A stretch of 64,000 nucleotides of DNA, from contig NZ_CP122961.1 in NCBI RefSeq assembly GCF_029854215.1, positions 1,674,001-1,738,000 of the forward strand, written 5' to 3'. Origin of the DNA: Halomonas alkaliantarctica (GTDB taxonomy: Bacteria > Pseudomonadota > Gammaproteobacteria > Pseudomonadales > Halomonadaceae). The position numbers and the translations under genes are program-made. This document shows positions 47,562 to 56,811 of this stretch, one piece after another (the first letter of the stretch is position 1; each line of letters opens with the position of its first letter). The notes under the pieces were generated by a model. That model worked only from the letters and a program-made list of their open reading frames with translations, did not search any database and was not told where the DNA came from.

Positions 47562-50210
47562 ATGAGTCACGACCTACACGAATCTCTGCGCGATAACGTG
47601 CGTATTCTGGGCGATAGCCTGGGGCGAACCATTGCCGACGATTTGGGCCAAGCATTTGTCGATAAAATTGAAACCATTCGCGCCCACGCCAAGCGCGGGC
47701 GGCAGGGCGACTCGCTGCAGCAGCGAGAATTGATCGAGTACCTGCGTGAGCTGCCCGAGCGGGATCTGTTGCCGGTCACCCGAGCGTTTAACCAGTTCTT
47801 AAACCTCGCGAATATCGCCGAACAGCACTATCGGGCGCGCTTTCGCCGGGTAGAAGATTACAAGCCCGGCTCCCAGCCGGTGTTGGGTGAGCTGCTTGCG
47901 CGTGCCGAACAGGCAGGCAACTCACCGCGCAAATTGGTCGAGACCCTCGCCAATATGCGCGTTGAGCTGGTGCTCACCGCGCACCCCACCGAAGTTATTC
48001 GCCGAACCCTGATCCAGAAATATGATGCTATCGATGAGTGCTTAACCGCCATTGAGAGCTCCGAGGATTACCCGGAGCGTGGCACCCGCGCCCAGGGTCG
48101 CCTGGAAGAGCTGATTAGCCAGGCGTGGCACACCGACGAGATTCGCCACGAGCGGCCCACCCCGGTGGATGAAGCCAAGTGGGGCTTTGCGGTGATTGAA
48201 AATTCGCTGTGGCAGGCGGTACCAGATTTTCATAGAGATTTGGATAACCTGCTGCTGGATACCGCCGGTGAACGCCTGCCCCTGGATGCCGCGCCGATAC
48301 GTTACGCCTCCTGGATGGGCGGCGACCGCGACGGTAACCCCAACGTGACCGCCCGAGTGACCCGTGAAGTGTTGCTGCTTGGCCGCTGGATGGCCGCTGA
48401 TCTCTATCTGCGTGATCTTGAGCAGCTCAAAACCGAACTCTCCATGTGGAAGGCTAATAGCGCGCTCAAAGCCGAGGCGGGTGACGTAGCCGAGCCGTAC
48501 CGCGAAGTATTGAAACGCCTGCTGGCGAAGATGGAGTCGACCCGCGATTGGGCCAAGGCCGAACTGGAAGGGCGCAACTATGACGGCGGGCCGATTATCG
48601 AAACCCGCGATCAGCTCTACTCGCCGCTGCTCGCCTGCTACCGCTCGCTATGTGATGTGGGCCTTGACACCATCGCCAACGGCGCGCTGCTGGATACCCT
48701 GCGTCGGGTAGCGGTGTTTGGTGTAACGCTGACCAAGCTCGACCTACGTCAGGAAGCCAGTCGCCATGCCCAGGTCATTGAAGAGCTGACCAGCGCCCTT
48801 GGTCTGGGCCACTACCAGGAGTGGGACGAAGCCAAACGTCAGGAATTTCTGCTTGAAGAGCTGACCTCCCGTCGCCCGCTGATTCCGCGCCGCTGGGAGT
48901 GCTCCGCCGAGTCTCGCGAAGTGCTGGATACCTTCAGAGTCATCGCCCAGGAGCATTCCGAAGCGCTGGGGACTTATATTATCTCCATGGCCGCTGAGCC
49001 TTCCGACGTGCTCACCGTGGCACTGCTGATGAAAGAGGTCGGGGGGCAGGTAACGCTACCTATCGCACCGCTGTTTGAAACCCTTAACGACCTGGATCAC
49101 GCAGGCGATGTGGTGGATCAACTGCTGTCGATACCGGGCTACCGTTCGCTGATCGATGACCGTCAGGAGGTTATGATTGGCTACTCTGACTCGGCAAAAG
49201 ATGCCGGCCAGTTGGCCGCTGCCTGGGCGCAGTACCGAGCCCAGGAGTCGCTGGTGAATGTGTGTAATCGACACAGCGTCGATTTAACCCTGTTCCACGG
49301 CCGCGGCGGCACCGTTGGCCGTGGTGGCGGCCCGGCCCACGCGGCGATACTCTCCCAGCCCCCCGGCTCGGTAAACGGCAGCCTGCGGGTGACCGAGCAG
49401 GGCGAGATGATTCGCTTCAAGTTTGGGCAGCCCGATATTGCTCTGCGCTCCATGGAGATCTACGCCTGCGCGGTGCTGGAAGCCACGTTATTGCCGCCCC
49501 GTGCGCCAGAACCGCACTGGCGTGAGGAGATGGATCAGCTCGCCAAAGTAGCGCATGGCGCCTATGTGGGCGTCGTCCGTGAAGACCCTGACTTCGTGCC
49601 TTATTTCCGCGCGGTCACACCAGAAGGCGCATTGGGTAGGCTGCCGTTAGGTTCACGCCCTACCAAGCGGCGTCAGGATGGCGGGGTGGAGACCCTGCGC
49701 GCTATTCCATGGATTTTCGCCTGGACGCAGATTCGCCTGATGCTACCCGCCTGGCTGGGCAGCGGCGAAGCCTTCTCGCGGCGTTTAGAGCAGCCTGGCG
49801 GCCGGGATGTGCTGCAAGAGATGCGCAATGAGTGGCCCTTCTTCGGCACTTACCTGGACATGCTGGAGATGCTGCTGGCCAAAGCCGATGTCGCCATTGC
49901 CGCTTACTATGAGCATCGCTTGGTCGATGAGCCCTCGCTGAAGGCACTGGGTAAAAAGTTACGCCATCGTTTCGCATCCTTGGAAGAAGCCGTGCTGGAC
50001 ATTCTTCAGCAGGAGAAGCTGCTGGAGAACACGCCGCTGATTCGCCAGGCGATCGATGTGCGCAACCCCTACATCGACCCGCTGCATGGCCTTCAGGCGG
50101 AGTTATTGCAGCGTAATCGCGACGCCGACGGGGCGATTAGCGCCGATCTTTCCCGAGCGCTGATGGTGACCATGGCAGGCATTGCGGCAGGATTGCGTAA
50201 TACCGGCTAG
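47562..50210 (+). CDS. ppc: Phosphoenolpyruvate carboxylase
   Basis: An 882-residue enzyme making oxaloacetate from phosphoenolpyruvate and bicarbonate to refill the TCA cycle. Motifs are LTAHPTEVIRRT (catalytic His), SWMGGDRDGNPNVT, FHGRGGTVGRGGGP, and the C-terminal NPYIDPLHGLQAELLQR ending in NTG. I start at ATG 47562 (MSHDLHESLR), as AAGGAGG at 47547-47553 is 8 nt upstream; an ATG at 47556 is too close to it. Confidence 0.97.
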   Translation: MSHDLHESLRDNVRILGDSLGRTIADDLGQAFVDKIETIRAHAKRGRQGDSLQQRELIEYLRELPERDLLPVTRAFNQFLNLANIAEQHYRARFRRVEDYKPGSQPVLGELLARAEQAGNSPRKLVETLANMRVELVLTAHPTEVIRRTLIQKYDAIDECLTAIESSEDYPERGTRAQGRLEELISQAWHTDEIRHERPTPVDEAKWGFAVIENSLWQAVPDFHRDLDNLLLDTAGERLPLDAAPIRYASWMGGDRDGNPNVTARVTREVLLLGRWMAADLYLRDLEQLKTELSMWKANSALKAEAGDVAEPYREVLKRLLAKMESTRDWAKAELEGRNYDGGPIIETRDQLYSPLLACYRSLCDVGLDTIANGALLDTLRRVAVFGVTLTKLDLRQEASRHAQVIEELTSALGLGHYQEWDEAKRQEFLLEELTSRRPLIPRRWECSAESREVLDTFRVIAQEHSEALGTYIISMAAEPSDVLTVALLMKEVGGQVTLPIAPLFETLNDLDHAGDVVDQLLSIPGYRSLIDDRQEVMIGYSDSAKDAGQLAAAWAQYRAQESLVNVCNRHSVDLTLFHGRGGTVGRGGGPAHAAILSQPPGSVNGSLRVTEQGEMIRFKFGQPDIALRSMEIYACAVLEATLLPPRAPEPHWREEMDQLAKVAHGAYVGVVREDPDFVPYFRAVTPEGALGRLPLGSRPTKRRQDGGVETLRAIPWIFAWTQIRLMLPAWLGSGEAFSRRLEQPGGRDVLQEMRNEWPFFGTYLDMLEMLLAKADVAIAAYYEHRLVDEPSLKALGKKLRHRFASLEEAVLDILQQEKLLENTPLIRQAIDVRNPYIDPLHGLQAELLQRNRDADGAISADLSRALMVTMAGIAAGLRNTG

Positions 50211-50242
50211 GCATAACCGTATTTAATGACCAGGAGGCGTCG

Positions 50243-50788
50243 ATGTCCTCAGATGCTCAAGCGGTACTCGACTTTTGGTTTGAAGCCTTGACGCCTGCTC
50301 AGTGGTTTAAAAAAGACCCTGAAATGGATCGTACGATCTCGCAGCGGTTTGGCGCACTGCATGCCCAAGCCGCGCGGTGCGAATGTTACGCATGGCGTGA
50401 AAGTGCCCAAGGGCGGCTTGCGGAAATCATTGTGTTGGACCAGTTCTCGCGCAATATCTACCGCGATGACGCCCGCGCCTTTGCCACCGATGCCTTAGCG
50501 CTAGTGCTAGCCCAGCAGGCGGTGTCCGTTAGTGCCGACGCTGAGTTAACGAGTCAGCAGCGGGCGTTTTTGTATATGCCCTATATGCATAGCGAGTCAG
50601 CGGCCATCCATGAAGTGGCGATGCAGCTGTTTGACCAGCCGGGGTTAGAGAATAACTACGACTTTGAAGTGCGCCATAAGGCGATTATTGATCGCTTTGG
50701 GCGCTACCCTCACCGCAATGCTTTGTTGGGGCGGGACTCTACCGACGAGGAGTTGGCCTTCTTAAAGGAGCCCGGCTCCTCTTTTTAA
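50243..50788 (+). CDS. DUF924 family protein
   Basis: A 181-residue soluble protein matching DUF924: VLDFWFEALTPAQWFKKDPEMD at the N-terminus, IIVLDQFSRNIYRDDARAFA in the middle, and FLYMPYMHSE and PHRNALLGRDST near the end. It has a TPR-like helical fold by family resemblance, with no proven activity. AGGAGG precedes ATG 50243. It is 32 nt after ppc. Confidence 0.85.
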   Translation: MSSDAQAVLDFWFEALTPAQWFKKDPEMDRTISQRFGALHAQAARCECYAWRESAQGRLAEIIVLDQFSRNIYRDDARAFATDALALVLAQQAVSVSADAELTSQQRAFLYMPYMHSESAAIHEVAMQLFDQPGLENNYDFEVRHKAIIDRFGRYPHRNALLGRDSTDEELAFLKEPGSSF

Positions 50789-50824
50789 CTGTTTGCTTAT
50801 CCTCTTTCAGCCACGTGGCGTTTT

Positions 50825-51904
50825 ATGTCGTTTCGAAAATCTACCCGTATCAATAAATATATTAGCGAGAGCGGGATGTGCTCTCGCCGTGAAGCCGACC
50901 GCTTTGTGGAGCAGGGCAACGTGTGGATTAACGGTCGCCGTGCCACCACCGGTGATCAAGTGGTGGCGGGGGACTTGGTTAAAGTAAACGGTCAGGAGAT
51001 CGAGCCTCAGGAAGAGGAAGATTTAGTCCTTATTGCGTTGAATAAACCGGTGGGCATTGTCAGTACCACGGAGTCCAGCGAAAAGGACAATATCGTTGAG
51101 TTTGTGAAGCATGGTGTGCGTATTTTCCCCATCGGGCGGCTCGATAAAGACTCCCAGGGGCTGATTTTTTTAACCAATAACGGCGATCTGGTTAATAAAA
51201 TTCTGCGCGCCAATAACAACCACGAAAAAGAGTACCAGGTGACGGTTAACAAGCCGATCACCGACGAGTTTATCGACGGCATGCAGAGCGGTGTGCCGAT
51301 TCTTGGCAAGGTGACCAAGCGCTGCAAGGTGCAAAAAGAGTCCACCTTTGTTTTCACTATTACCTTGGTGCAGGGGCTCAACCGGCAAATTCGCCGTATG
51401 TGCGAATACTTCGGCTACGAGGTTACCCAGCTTATTCGCACGCGCATTATGAATGTGCCGCTCAAAGGCTTGGCCCTGGGCGACTGGCGCGATCTCACGC
51501 CTAAAGAGATCGATACCATTATCGCCCTGACTGAACGCTCAGAGGCGGCACCCGATAAGAAAAGTAAAGCTAAGCTGGAAAGGCCCAACTACAGCTCAGG
51601 GGCAGGAAAGGCAAAACCGCCTTCCGCGAAAGGGCGCCCGGCCAAAGCGGGCGCGAAGTCGGCTGATGCCAAAGCTGCCGGAGCTAAACCACCCGTCAAG
51701 GGTAAGAAAGCCGCCAGCGGAAAAGTCAGTGGAAAAACAGGTACCGGCCTGAAAGGCAGTGCACCAGGCAAACCGCACCCCAAGGCTGGTAAAGCCCCCG
51801 GTAAGCCCGGTGCTAAAAGCAAGCCTGGCGCTAAAGGTAAGCCCGTTGGTAAAGGCCGCGGTAAGCCAGCGGTGGGTGGCAAGGCTTCTCAGCGACGCAA
51901 GTAG
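50825..51904 (+). CDS. rluF: 23S rRNA pseudouridine-2604 synthase RluF with basic tail
   Basis: A 359-residue pseudouridine synthase. An S4 RNA-binding domain comes first ([20 protein letters not shown]), then the catalytic domain with [15 protein letters not shown] (catalytic Asp) and [17 protein letters not shown]. Identity with E. coli RluF is visible along the core. The last ~115 residues are a low-complexity Lys/Gly/Pro/Ala tail, longer than in E. coli RluF. The tail may bind RNA or the ribosome. The ribosome site before ATG 50825 is weak. Confidence 0.93.
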   Translation: MSFRKSTRINKYISESGMCSRREADRFVEQGNVWINGRRATTGDQVVAGDLVKVNGQEIEPQEEEDLVLIALNKPVGIVSTTESSEKDNIVEFVKHGVRIFPIGRLDKDSQGLIFLTNNGDLVNKILRANNNHEKEYQVTVNKPITDEFIDGMQSGVPILGKVTKRCKVQKESTFVFTITLVQGLNRQIRRMCEYFGYEVTQLIRTRIMNVPLKGLALGDWRDLTPKEIDTIIALTERSEAAPDKKSKAKLERPNYSSGAGKAKPPSAKGRPAKAGAKSADAKAAGAKPPVKGKKAASGKVSGKTGTGLKGSAPGKPHPKAGKAPGKPGAKSKPGAKGKPVGKGRGKPAVGGKASQRRK

Positions 51905-51930
51905 CTCCTAACCATTCAAGAGTCTCAACT

Positions 51931-52206
51931 GTGATTCCAATTGTCGTCTTTTACGCTGTGATTAGCGTTATCGCCTATATCACTTATGCTATCGATAAAA
52001 AGGCGGCTATTAAAAACCGCCGTCGGGTAAGTGAGAAGTCGCTACATCTACTTGGGGTAGTGGGGGGCTGGCCGGGTGCGCTTCTGGCCCAACAGCGGCT
52101 GCGGCATAAAACCCAGAAAACCGCCTTTCAAGTGACGTTCTGGCTGACGGTTGTCGTAAATCTGGTCTGTGTAGGGTGGCTAATGGTTTCATTGAACCTC
52201 ATTTAG
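51931..52206 (+). CDS. DUF1294 family small membrane protein
   Basis: A 91-residue protein with two hydrophobic segments (about 3-20 and 66-88) around a basic middle (DKKAAIKNRRRVSEKSLH, then GGWPGALLAQQRLRHKT). This is the DUF1294 pattern. The start is GTG 51931. Function unknown. Convergent with trpG, with a short CACCC/GGGTG hairpin (52220-52235) between the two. Confidence 0.8.
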   Translation: MIPIVVFYAVISVIAYITYAIDKKAAIKNRRRVSEKSLHLLGVVGGWPGALLAQQRLRHKTQKTAFQVTFWLTVVVNLVCVGWLMVSLNLI

Positions 52207-52236
52207 CCACCCGATTAGCCACCCTATGCTGGGTGC

Positions 52237-52917
52237 CTACGTTCTAGTGTGATTGCCGGGCGCGAAAAGAAAATTAGCGATCAGCTCTTTGCCGCCTTCG
52301 GTGGCAAACGATTCCGGGTGGAACTGGATGCCGTGAATCGGGTACTCCCGATGCTTAACGCCCATCAGTTCGAATTCACCCAGTGCCTGCCAGCGGCCGC
52401 GCTGCTCAAAGTTATTCGCTTCAAGTGCGCCCACGGTGGCGGTCACTTCCAGGCACTCGGGCAGGGTGGTCGCATCGGCAATTAGTGAGTGGTAGCGCAT
52501 TACCTCAAGCTGGTCGGGCACGCCGTTAAACACCGAGGCGTTATTGTGGTTGATCGGGCTGATCTTGCCATGCATCGGCAACGGCGCCTTCACTACTTTG
52601 CCGCCAAATACATGCACAATGCCCTGCATGCCCAGGCACACACCCAGCAGCGGGGTAGTCTTACCCAGTTTTTCGATCACCTCAGCGCACACGCCAAAGT
52701 AGCGTGGGTCATCCGGCGAGCCGGGGCCAGGTGAGATGATAATGCGATCCGGGGCCATGGCTTCGATAGTCTGGAAATCGATCTGATTATTGCGCTTAAC
52801 CAGTATCTCGAAATTGGCCAGCCCGCCGCGATTCTTCTCCGTGGTTAGAATCTCACCTATGAACTGGTAGAGGTTATAGGTGAAGGAGTCGTAGTTGTCG
52901 ATGATCAGCACCTTCAT
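52237..52917 (-). CDS. trpG: Anthranilate synthase component II (glutamine amidotransferase)
   Basis: A 226-residue class I glutamine amidotransferase that hands ammonia to TrpE. It opens with VLIIDNYDSFTYNLYQF. The active-site nucleophile Cys is in LLGVCLGMQG, and the His-Glu pair in GIQFHPESF. At 226 residues it is a little longer than a typical TrpG/PabA, owing to an insert near residues 25-40. A PabA-like dual role is possible. It overlaps trpE by 4 nt. Confidence 0.92.
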   Translation of the reverse strand: MKVLIIDNYDSFTYNLYQFIGEILTTEKNRGGLANFEILVKRNNQIDFQTIEAMAPDRIIISPGPGSPDDPRYFGVCAEVIEKLGKTTPLLGVCLGMQGIVHVFGGKVVKAPLPMHGKISPINHNNASVFNGVPDQLEVMRYHSLIADATTLPECLEVTATVGALEANNFEQRGRWQALGEFELMGVKHREYPIHGIQFHPESFATEGGKELIANFLFAPGNHTRT

Positions 52918-54335
52918 GTGGGGCTCTCCGTTTCCGTGCTCATAAAGGGGGTCAAGGCCTTGCGAGTGCCAGCAAATTTGCGGCGAATCTCTTCATATTC
53001 ATCTTCGGCGTTGCTGTCATACACGTTGCCGCCGCAGGTTTGCACGTAAGCGCGCTCGCCGTTCACAAACACGGTGCGAATGGGTATCGCAAAGGTGCAG
53101 TCGCCGTTAAACGAGAACTGGCCCACTGCGCCGCCGTAGGGACCGCGACCGTCGGTTTCCAGATCATCGATGATTTTCATCGCCTCAATTTTGGGTGCGC
53201 CGGTGAGGGTGCCCGCGGGGAAGTTGCTGGCCAGCGCGGTAAACATATCTTCGCCTTCGGCGATAATGCCGACGATCTCGCTGGAGATATGCTGCACGTG
53301 GCTAAAGCGTTTGATATCCATCAAGCTGCGCACTTTCACCGTACCAAACTGGGCTACCCGGCCAATATCATTGCGGTGTAGATCCACAATCATATTATGC
53401 TCGGCGATCTCTTTGGGGTCGTTGAGCAGAGCCCGGGCGAGCTGGGTATCCTCCTGGGGCGTTTGGCCACGCAGCGTGGTGCCCGCCAGGGGGAAGGTTT
53501 CCATTTCCCCTTGGCGCAGCCGGAACAGAAGCTCGGGGCTGGCGCCAATCAGCTTCTGTTCACCAAATTTGACGTAGTACATCTGCGGCGAGGGGTTAAT
53601 GGTGCGTAACTGGTCGTACAGCGCCAGGGTATCGCCTTTGATACTAAAACGCTTTTTAAAGCCGACTTCGCACTGGAACACCTTACCGTCGATAATATCC
53701 TGCTTCACCTTGGCCACCGCCTCGGCGTGCTCTGCCTGGCTCATGGTGTCGCCCAGCGCGGTGATTTGCAGCGGGCCTGCTGGCTCGTCGTCAGCATTGA
53801 TCAACGTCTGCAAAAAGTCATAGCGGCTGTTGTCGTAATAGAAGTAGGTGACTTCCCCGGTCATCTTGTCGAGGATCAGGCCATCTTTGTAGAGCCCAAA
53901 GCGGAAGGTATCGAAATCATCGCTGGCTTTTAAGGTAAGCGATGGCTCGAAGTACTGCATGGCGTCATAGCTAAGATAGCCGCTTAGCCCGCCAGCGTAC
54001 TTGCGGGAAATAATATTCTGCGGGATCAGGCTGCGCAGCAGTTCGTAGGGGTTGTCGCTCGGGTAGTGGTTGGCATTCCCGTTGCGGTCTTCAATGGTCA
54101 GCGTGTTGCCGTTGGCGTAGAGCGTGTATTCGGGGTCGAAGCCGATGATCGAGTGGCGCGCCATATGACTATCTTCGCCCAAAGACTCCAGCATGTAGCA
54201 GGTATCAAATCGACGCTCGATCTTCTGAAACAAGGCAAAGAAGTCGCAGTCCGCCGCCAAAGTCACGTAATGTGGTTTGCGTGGCAGCGTAAAAGGCTGC
54301 GGGCCTGGTGAGGCGTGCGTTTCAGCAGTGGTCAT
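52914..54335 (-). CDS. trpE: Anthranilate synthase component I
   Basis: A 473-residue chorismate-utilising enzyme. The C-terminal catalytic domain shows GDTMSQAEHAEAVAKVKQDI, VFQCEVGFKKRFS, SPELLFRL, EHNMIVDLHRNDIGRVA, PAGTLTGAPKIEAMKIID and YGGAVGQFSFNGDC. The N-terminal MLES-x-GEDSH stretch resembles the tryptophan-binding motif of TrpE, which argues against PabB. It starts 2 nt after the trpR stop; the ribosome site is poor, suggesting coupling. The operator upstream of trpR supports a tryptophan role. Neither trpD nor trpC is adjacent. Confidence 0.88.
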   Translation of the reverse strand: MTTAETHASPGPQPFTLPRKPHYVTLAADCDFFALFQKIERRFDTCYMLESLGEDSHMARHSIIGFDPEYTLYANGNTLTIEDRNGNANHYPSDNPYELLRSLIPQNIISRKYAGGLSGYLSYDAMQYFEPSLTLKASDDFDTFRFGLYKDGLILDKMTGEVTYFYYDNSRYDFLQTLINADDEPAGPLQITALGDTMSQAEHAEAVAKVKQDIIDGKVFQCEVGFKKRFSIKGDTLALYDQLRTINPSPQMYYVKFGEQKLIGASPELLFRLRQGEMETFPLAGTTLRGQTPQEDTQLARALLNDPKEIAEHNMIVDLHRNDIGRVAQFGTVKVRSLMDIKRFSHVQHISSEIVGIIAEGEDMFTALASNFPAGTLTGAPKIEAMKIIDDLETDGRGPYGGAVGQFSFNGDCTFAIPIRTVFVNGERAYVQTCGGNVYDSNAEDEYEEIRRKFAGTRKALTPFMSTETESPT

Positions 54336-54337
54336 GA

Positions 54338-54610
54338 TCAATCAGTCCGTGAAGAAGGGCTTGAAGAAGGTAACGTGGTAAGCGCACGAGAGCCCCGTGA
54401 AACCGTGGCGATACCCACGCCCAGGGTTTCGGCAATTTTGCGGTGGGGCACGCCTTCACGCAGCAGCTTAAAAATTTGTAGGCGTTTACTGATTTCTTGG
54501 TACTCTGCAGGCGTTAACAGGCTAGCCAGCGCGGCATCCATTGCTTTAGGTGAGTCAATGGAGAGCAAATGGCGAATGAGTTCAGCCTGGTAGTTATCGT
54601 CTGTTGTCAT
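54338..54610 (-). CDS. trpR: Trp operon repressor TrpR
   Basis: A 90-residue tryptophan-responsive repressor. Conserved helices are LTPAEYQEISKRLQIFKLL and the helix-turn-helix VPHRKIAETLGVGIATVSRGSRAL, which matches the TrpR recognition segment. I start at ATG 54610; a GTG three codons earlier is possible. It is first in trpR-trpE-trpG and lies 24 nt below a near-ideal trp operator, so it should control itself and the anthranilate synthase genes. Confidence 0.9.
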   Translation of the reverse strand: MTTDDNYQAELIRHLLSIDSPKAMDAALASLLTPAEYQEISKRLQIFKLLREGVPHRKIAETLGVGIATVSRGSRALTTLPSSSPSSRTD

Positions 54611-54634
54611 ATGTGCCACCAGGTAATATGCGTT

Positions 54635-54652
54635 GTACTAGCGTACTAGTAC
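54635..54652. promoter_or_regulatory. trp operator
   Basis: GTACTAG (54635-54641), CGTA, CTAGTAC (54646-54652) is a perfect 7-bp inverted repeat with a 4-bp spacer. It matches the symmetric TrpR consensus (half-sites GTACTAG/CTAGTAC). On the minus strand a TTGACT -35 lies at 54678-54673, so the operator would cover the -10 region of the trpR promoter. Confidence 0.85.
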
Positions 54653-54706
54653 GCTACCTGATTGCTCTGGGAAGTCAAGCAGCGCGTTTCTTTTTGAGGA
54701 GTCCCG

Positions 54707-56599
54707 ATGACCAGTTATTTCATTCAGGCGTTTATTTATCTTGTAGCCGCGGTAATTGCAGTACCGCTTGCCAAGCATTTTGGCCTGGGTTCTGTGCTGG
54801 GTTACCTGGTTGCTGGGGTAGTGATTGGTCCAATCCTGGGGCTGGTGGGTCAGGAGACCACGACTATTCAGCACTTTGCCGAGTTTGGCGTGGTGATGAT
54901 GCTGTTTTTGGTGGGCATGGAGCTTGACCCCAAGGGACTCTGGGCCATGCGCGTGCGTCTGCTGGGTTTGGGTGGGCTTCAGGTTTTGTTAACCGCCGCT
55001 GCGGGCGCCGCTATTGCCTGGTGGTTGGGGCTTGTCTGGCAAACAGCCCTGGCGGTGGGGCTGATTTTTGCGCTTTCCTCCACGGCGATTGTGCTACAAA
55101 CACTCAATGAAAAGGGGCTCGCCAAAACGGAGGGTGGGCGCAGCGCTTTCTCGGTGCTTCTATTTCAGGATATTGCGGTGATCCCGATGCTGGCGCTAAT
55201 CCCGCTTCTAGCGCTGCCTGAGTTGATGGGCACGGGCGGCGATGATGGCCATGCCAGCTTAAGCTGGGTCGCCCACTTGCCCGGCTGGGCGCACGCTTTA
55301 GTAGTCGTGGGTGCCATCGTGAGTGTCATCGTCGGCGGCTACTATTTAGTGCCACTGCTGTTCCGCTATGTGATTGGCTCTGGGCTACGCGAAGTATTTA
55401 CCGCGACGGCCTTGATGCTAGTGATTGGTATTGCTGCGCTGATGAGTTTGGTCAATCTGTCCCCCGCTCTGGGTGCCTTCCTGGCGGGGGTAGTGCTTGC
55501 CAATAGTGAGTTCAAGCACGAACTGGAAGCCAATATCGAACCCTTTAAGGGGCTGCTGCTGGGGCTGTTCTTTATTACCGTCGGCGCGGGCATCAACTTT
55601 TCGATTCTGGCGGCGGAGTGGGGCACGGTACTTTCGTTAGGCGTGGCGGTTATCGTTGTCAAAGGTGCTATTTTGCTGGGCTTGGCGCTGCTATTCCGAG
55701 TGCATGGCAGCAACGGCTGGCTATTTACGTTAAGCCTTGCCCAAGCCGGTGAATTCGGCTTTGTGCTGCTGACCTACAGCGTTCAAAACAACGTGATTCC
55801 TACCGATATCTCCCAGGTGCTTTCGCTAGTCGTGGCGCTATCGATGTTCTTAACCCCACTGCTGTTTATAGCCTATGACCGGTTAGTACTTCCACGCTAC
55901 CAAACAGCCAAAAATGATGACCGAGAGGCCGATACCATTGAAGAACAGGCCCCGGTTATCGTCGCGGGGGTGGGGCGGTTTGGACAAATTATCTGCCGCT
56001 TGTTGCGCGCTAATAATATCCCCATCGTGGCGCTGGATCTCGAGATTGAGCAGATCGAAAATCTGCGCAAAATTAACATCAAAAGCTACTTTGGTGATGC
56101 CAGCCGCTCCGACCTGCTTGAAACGGCGGGTGTAGAGCATGCTCGTTTGATCGTGATTGCTTTGGACGACCGTGATCGCGCCGTACAAATGGTCAAACAT
56201 GTTAAGCAGTACTACCCCCATGTTTGGGTGCTGGCCCGTGCCTTTGACCGTGGGCATGGCTATCAGCTACGTGACGCGGGTGCTGATGATGTTGTCAGTG
56301 AAACCTACCATTCAGCGCTGGAGCTTGGCGGCCACGCATTGACGGCTATGGGCGTACACCCCATGCGTGCCAAGCAGATGACCTGGGCCTTTGTGCAGAA
56401 TGAAGAAGCCCATGAGGATGAGCTGTTTGAGGCTTGGAAAGAGATAGACGGGGGAATTAGCTTCAGCCCCCGCTACGGTGAGCTGTTTATGAAGCTAGAG
56501 GAAGCGCTGAATAGCGCCATGCAGCAAGATTGGCACGAACCACAACGGGAAGATGTGCCGATCTGGACACCGCCTGAAATTGATCAGGGGCCCAAGTGA
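54707..56599 (+). CDS. KefB/KefC-type cation:proton antiporter (CPA2) with TrkA-N domain
   Basis: A 630-residue potassium efflux antiporter. About 12 membrane helices (1-385) contain the family's LGYLVAGVVIGP and FLVGMELDP near the N-terminus, ALSSTAIVLQTLNEKG, and LSPALGAFLAGVVLANS. A cytoplasmic Rossmann (TrkA-N) domain follows (VIVAGVGRFGQIICRLL, then YFGDASRSDLLETAGVEHA). It resembles KefB/KefC, which protect against electrophiles; I do not choose between them. GAGGAG precedes ATG 54707. It diverges from trpR. Confidence 0.9.
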   Translation: MTSYFIQAFIYLVAAVIAVPLAKHFGLGSVLGYLVAGVVIGPILGLVGQETTTIQHFAEFGVVMMLFLVGMELDPKGLWAMRVRLLGLGGLQVLLTAAAGAAIAWWLGLVWQTALAVGLIFALSSTAIVLQTLNEKGLAKTEGGRSAFSVLLFQDIAVIPMLALIPLLALPELMGTGGDDGHASLSWVAHLPGWAHALVVVGAIVSVIVGGYYLVPLLFRYVIGSGLREVFTATALMLVIGIAALMSLVNLSPALGAFLAGVVLANSEFKHELEANIEPFKGLLLGLFFITVGAGINFSILAAEWGTVLSLGVAVIVVKGAILLGLALLFRVHGSNGWLFTLSLAQAGEFGFVLLTYSVQNNVIPTDISQVLSLVVALSMFLTPLLFIAYDRLVLPRYQTAKNDDREADTIEEQAPVIVAGVGRFGQIICRLLRANNIPIVALDLEIEQIENLRKINIKSYFGDASRSDLLETAGVEHARLIVIALDDRDRAVQMVKHVKQYYPHVWVLARAFDRGHGYQLRDAGADDVVSETYHSALELGGHALTAMGVHPMRAKQMTWAFVQNEEAHEDELFEAWKEIDGGISFSPRYGELFMKLEEALNSAMQQDWHEPQREDVPIWTPPEIDQGPK

Positions 56600-56811
56600 T
56601 AGGAATGACGTAAATAATGACGGTTTGCTTTGGTGCGCTGATTTATTAAGTGAAGATCACATTCATGAGAAAGCTTATTCCGGCCCCGGGTGTCGTATTG
56701 GTACTGCTTTTCACTGACGGCACTTTTGGCACCTCGCTCTAGGGCAATTTCCATATCCAGGCTTGGTGCACTCATGCCGTGCAGCTGACCACTGTATTAG
56801 CGTCGTTTTAT

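Noticed and set aside
51589..51882. Pro/Leu/Ala-rich repeat-like minus-strand frame
   Set aside because: Complement of the low-complexity tail of rluF; not a tandem DNA repeat or separate gene.
56584..56775. A 63-residue minus-strand frame overlapping the antiporter end
   Set aside because: Could be a gene remnant near the type VI module, but there is no ribosome site or recognisable motif. The 212-nt gap 56600-56811 otherwise shows nothing clear.
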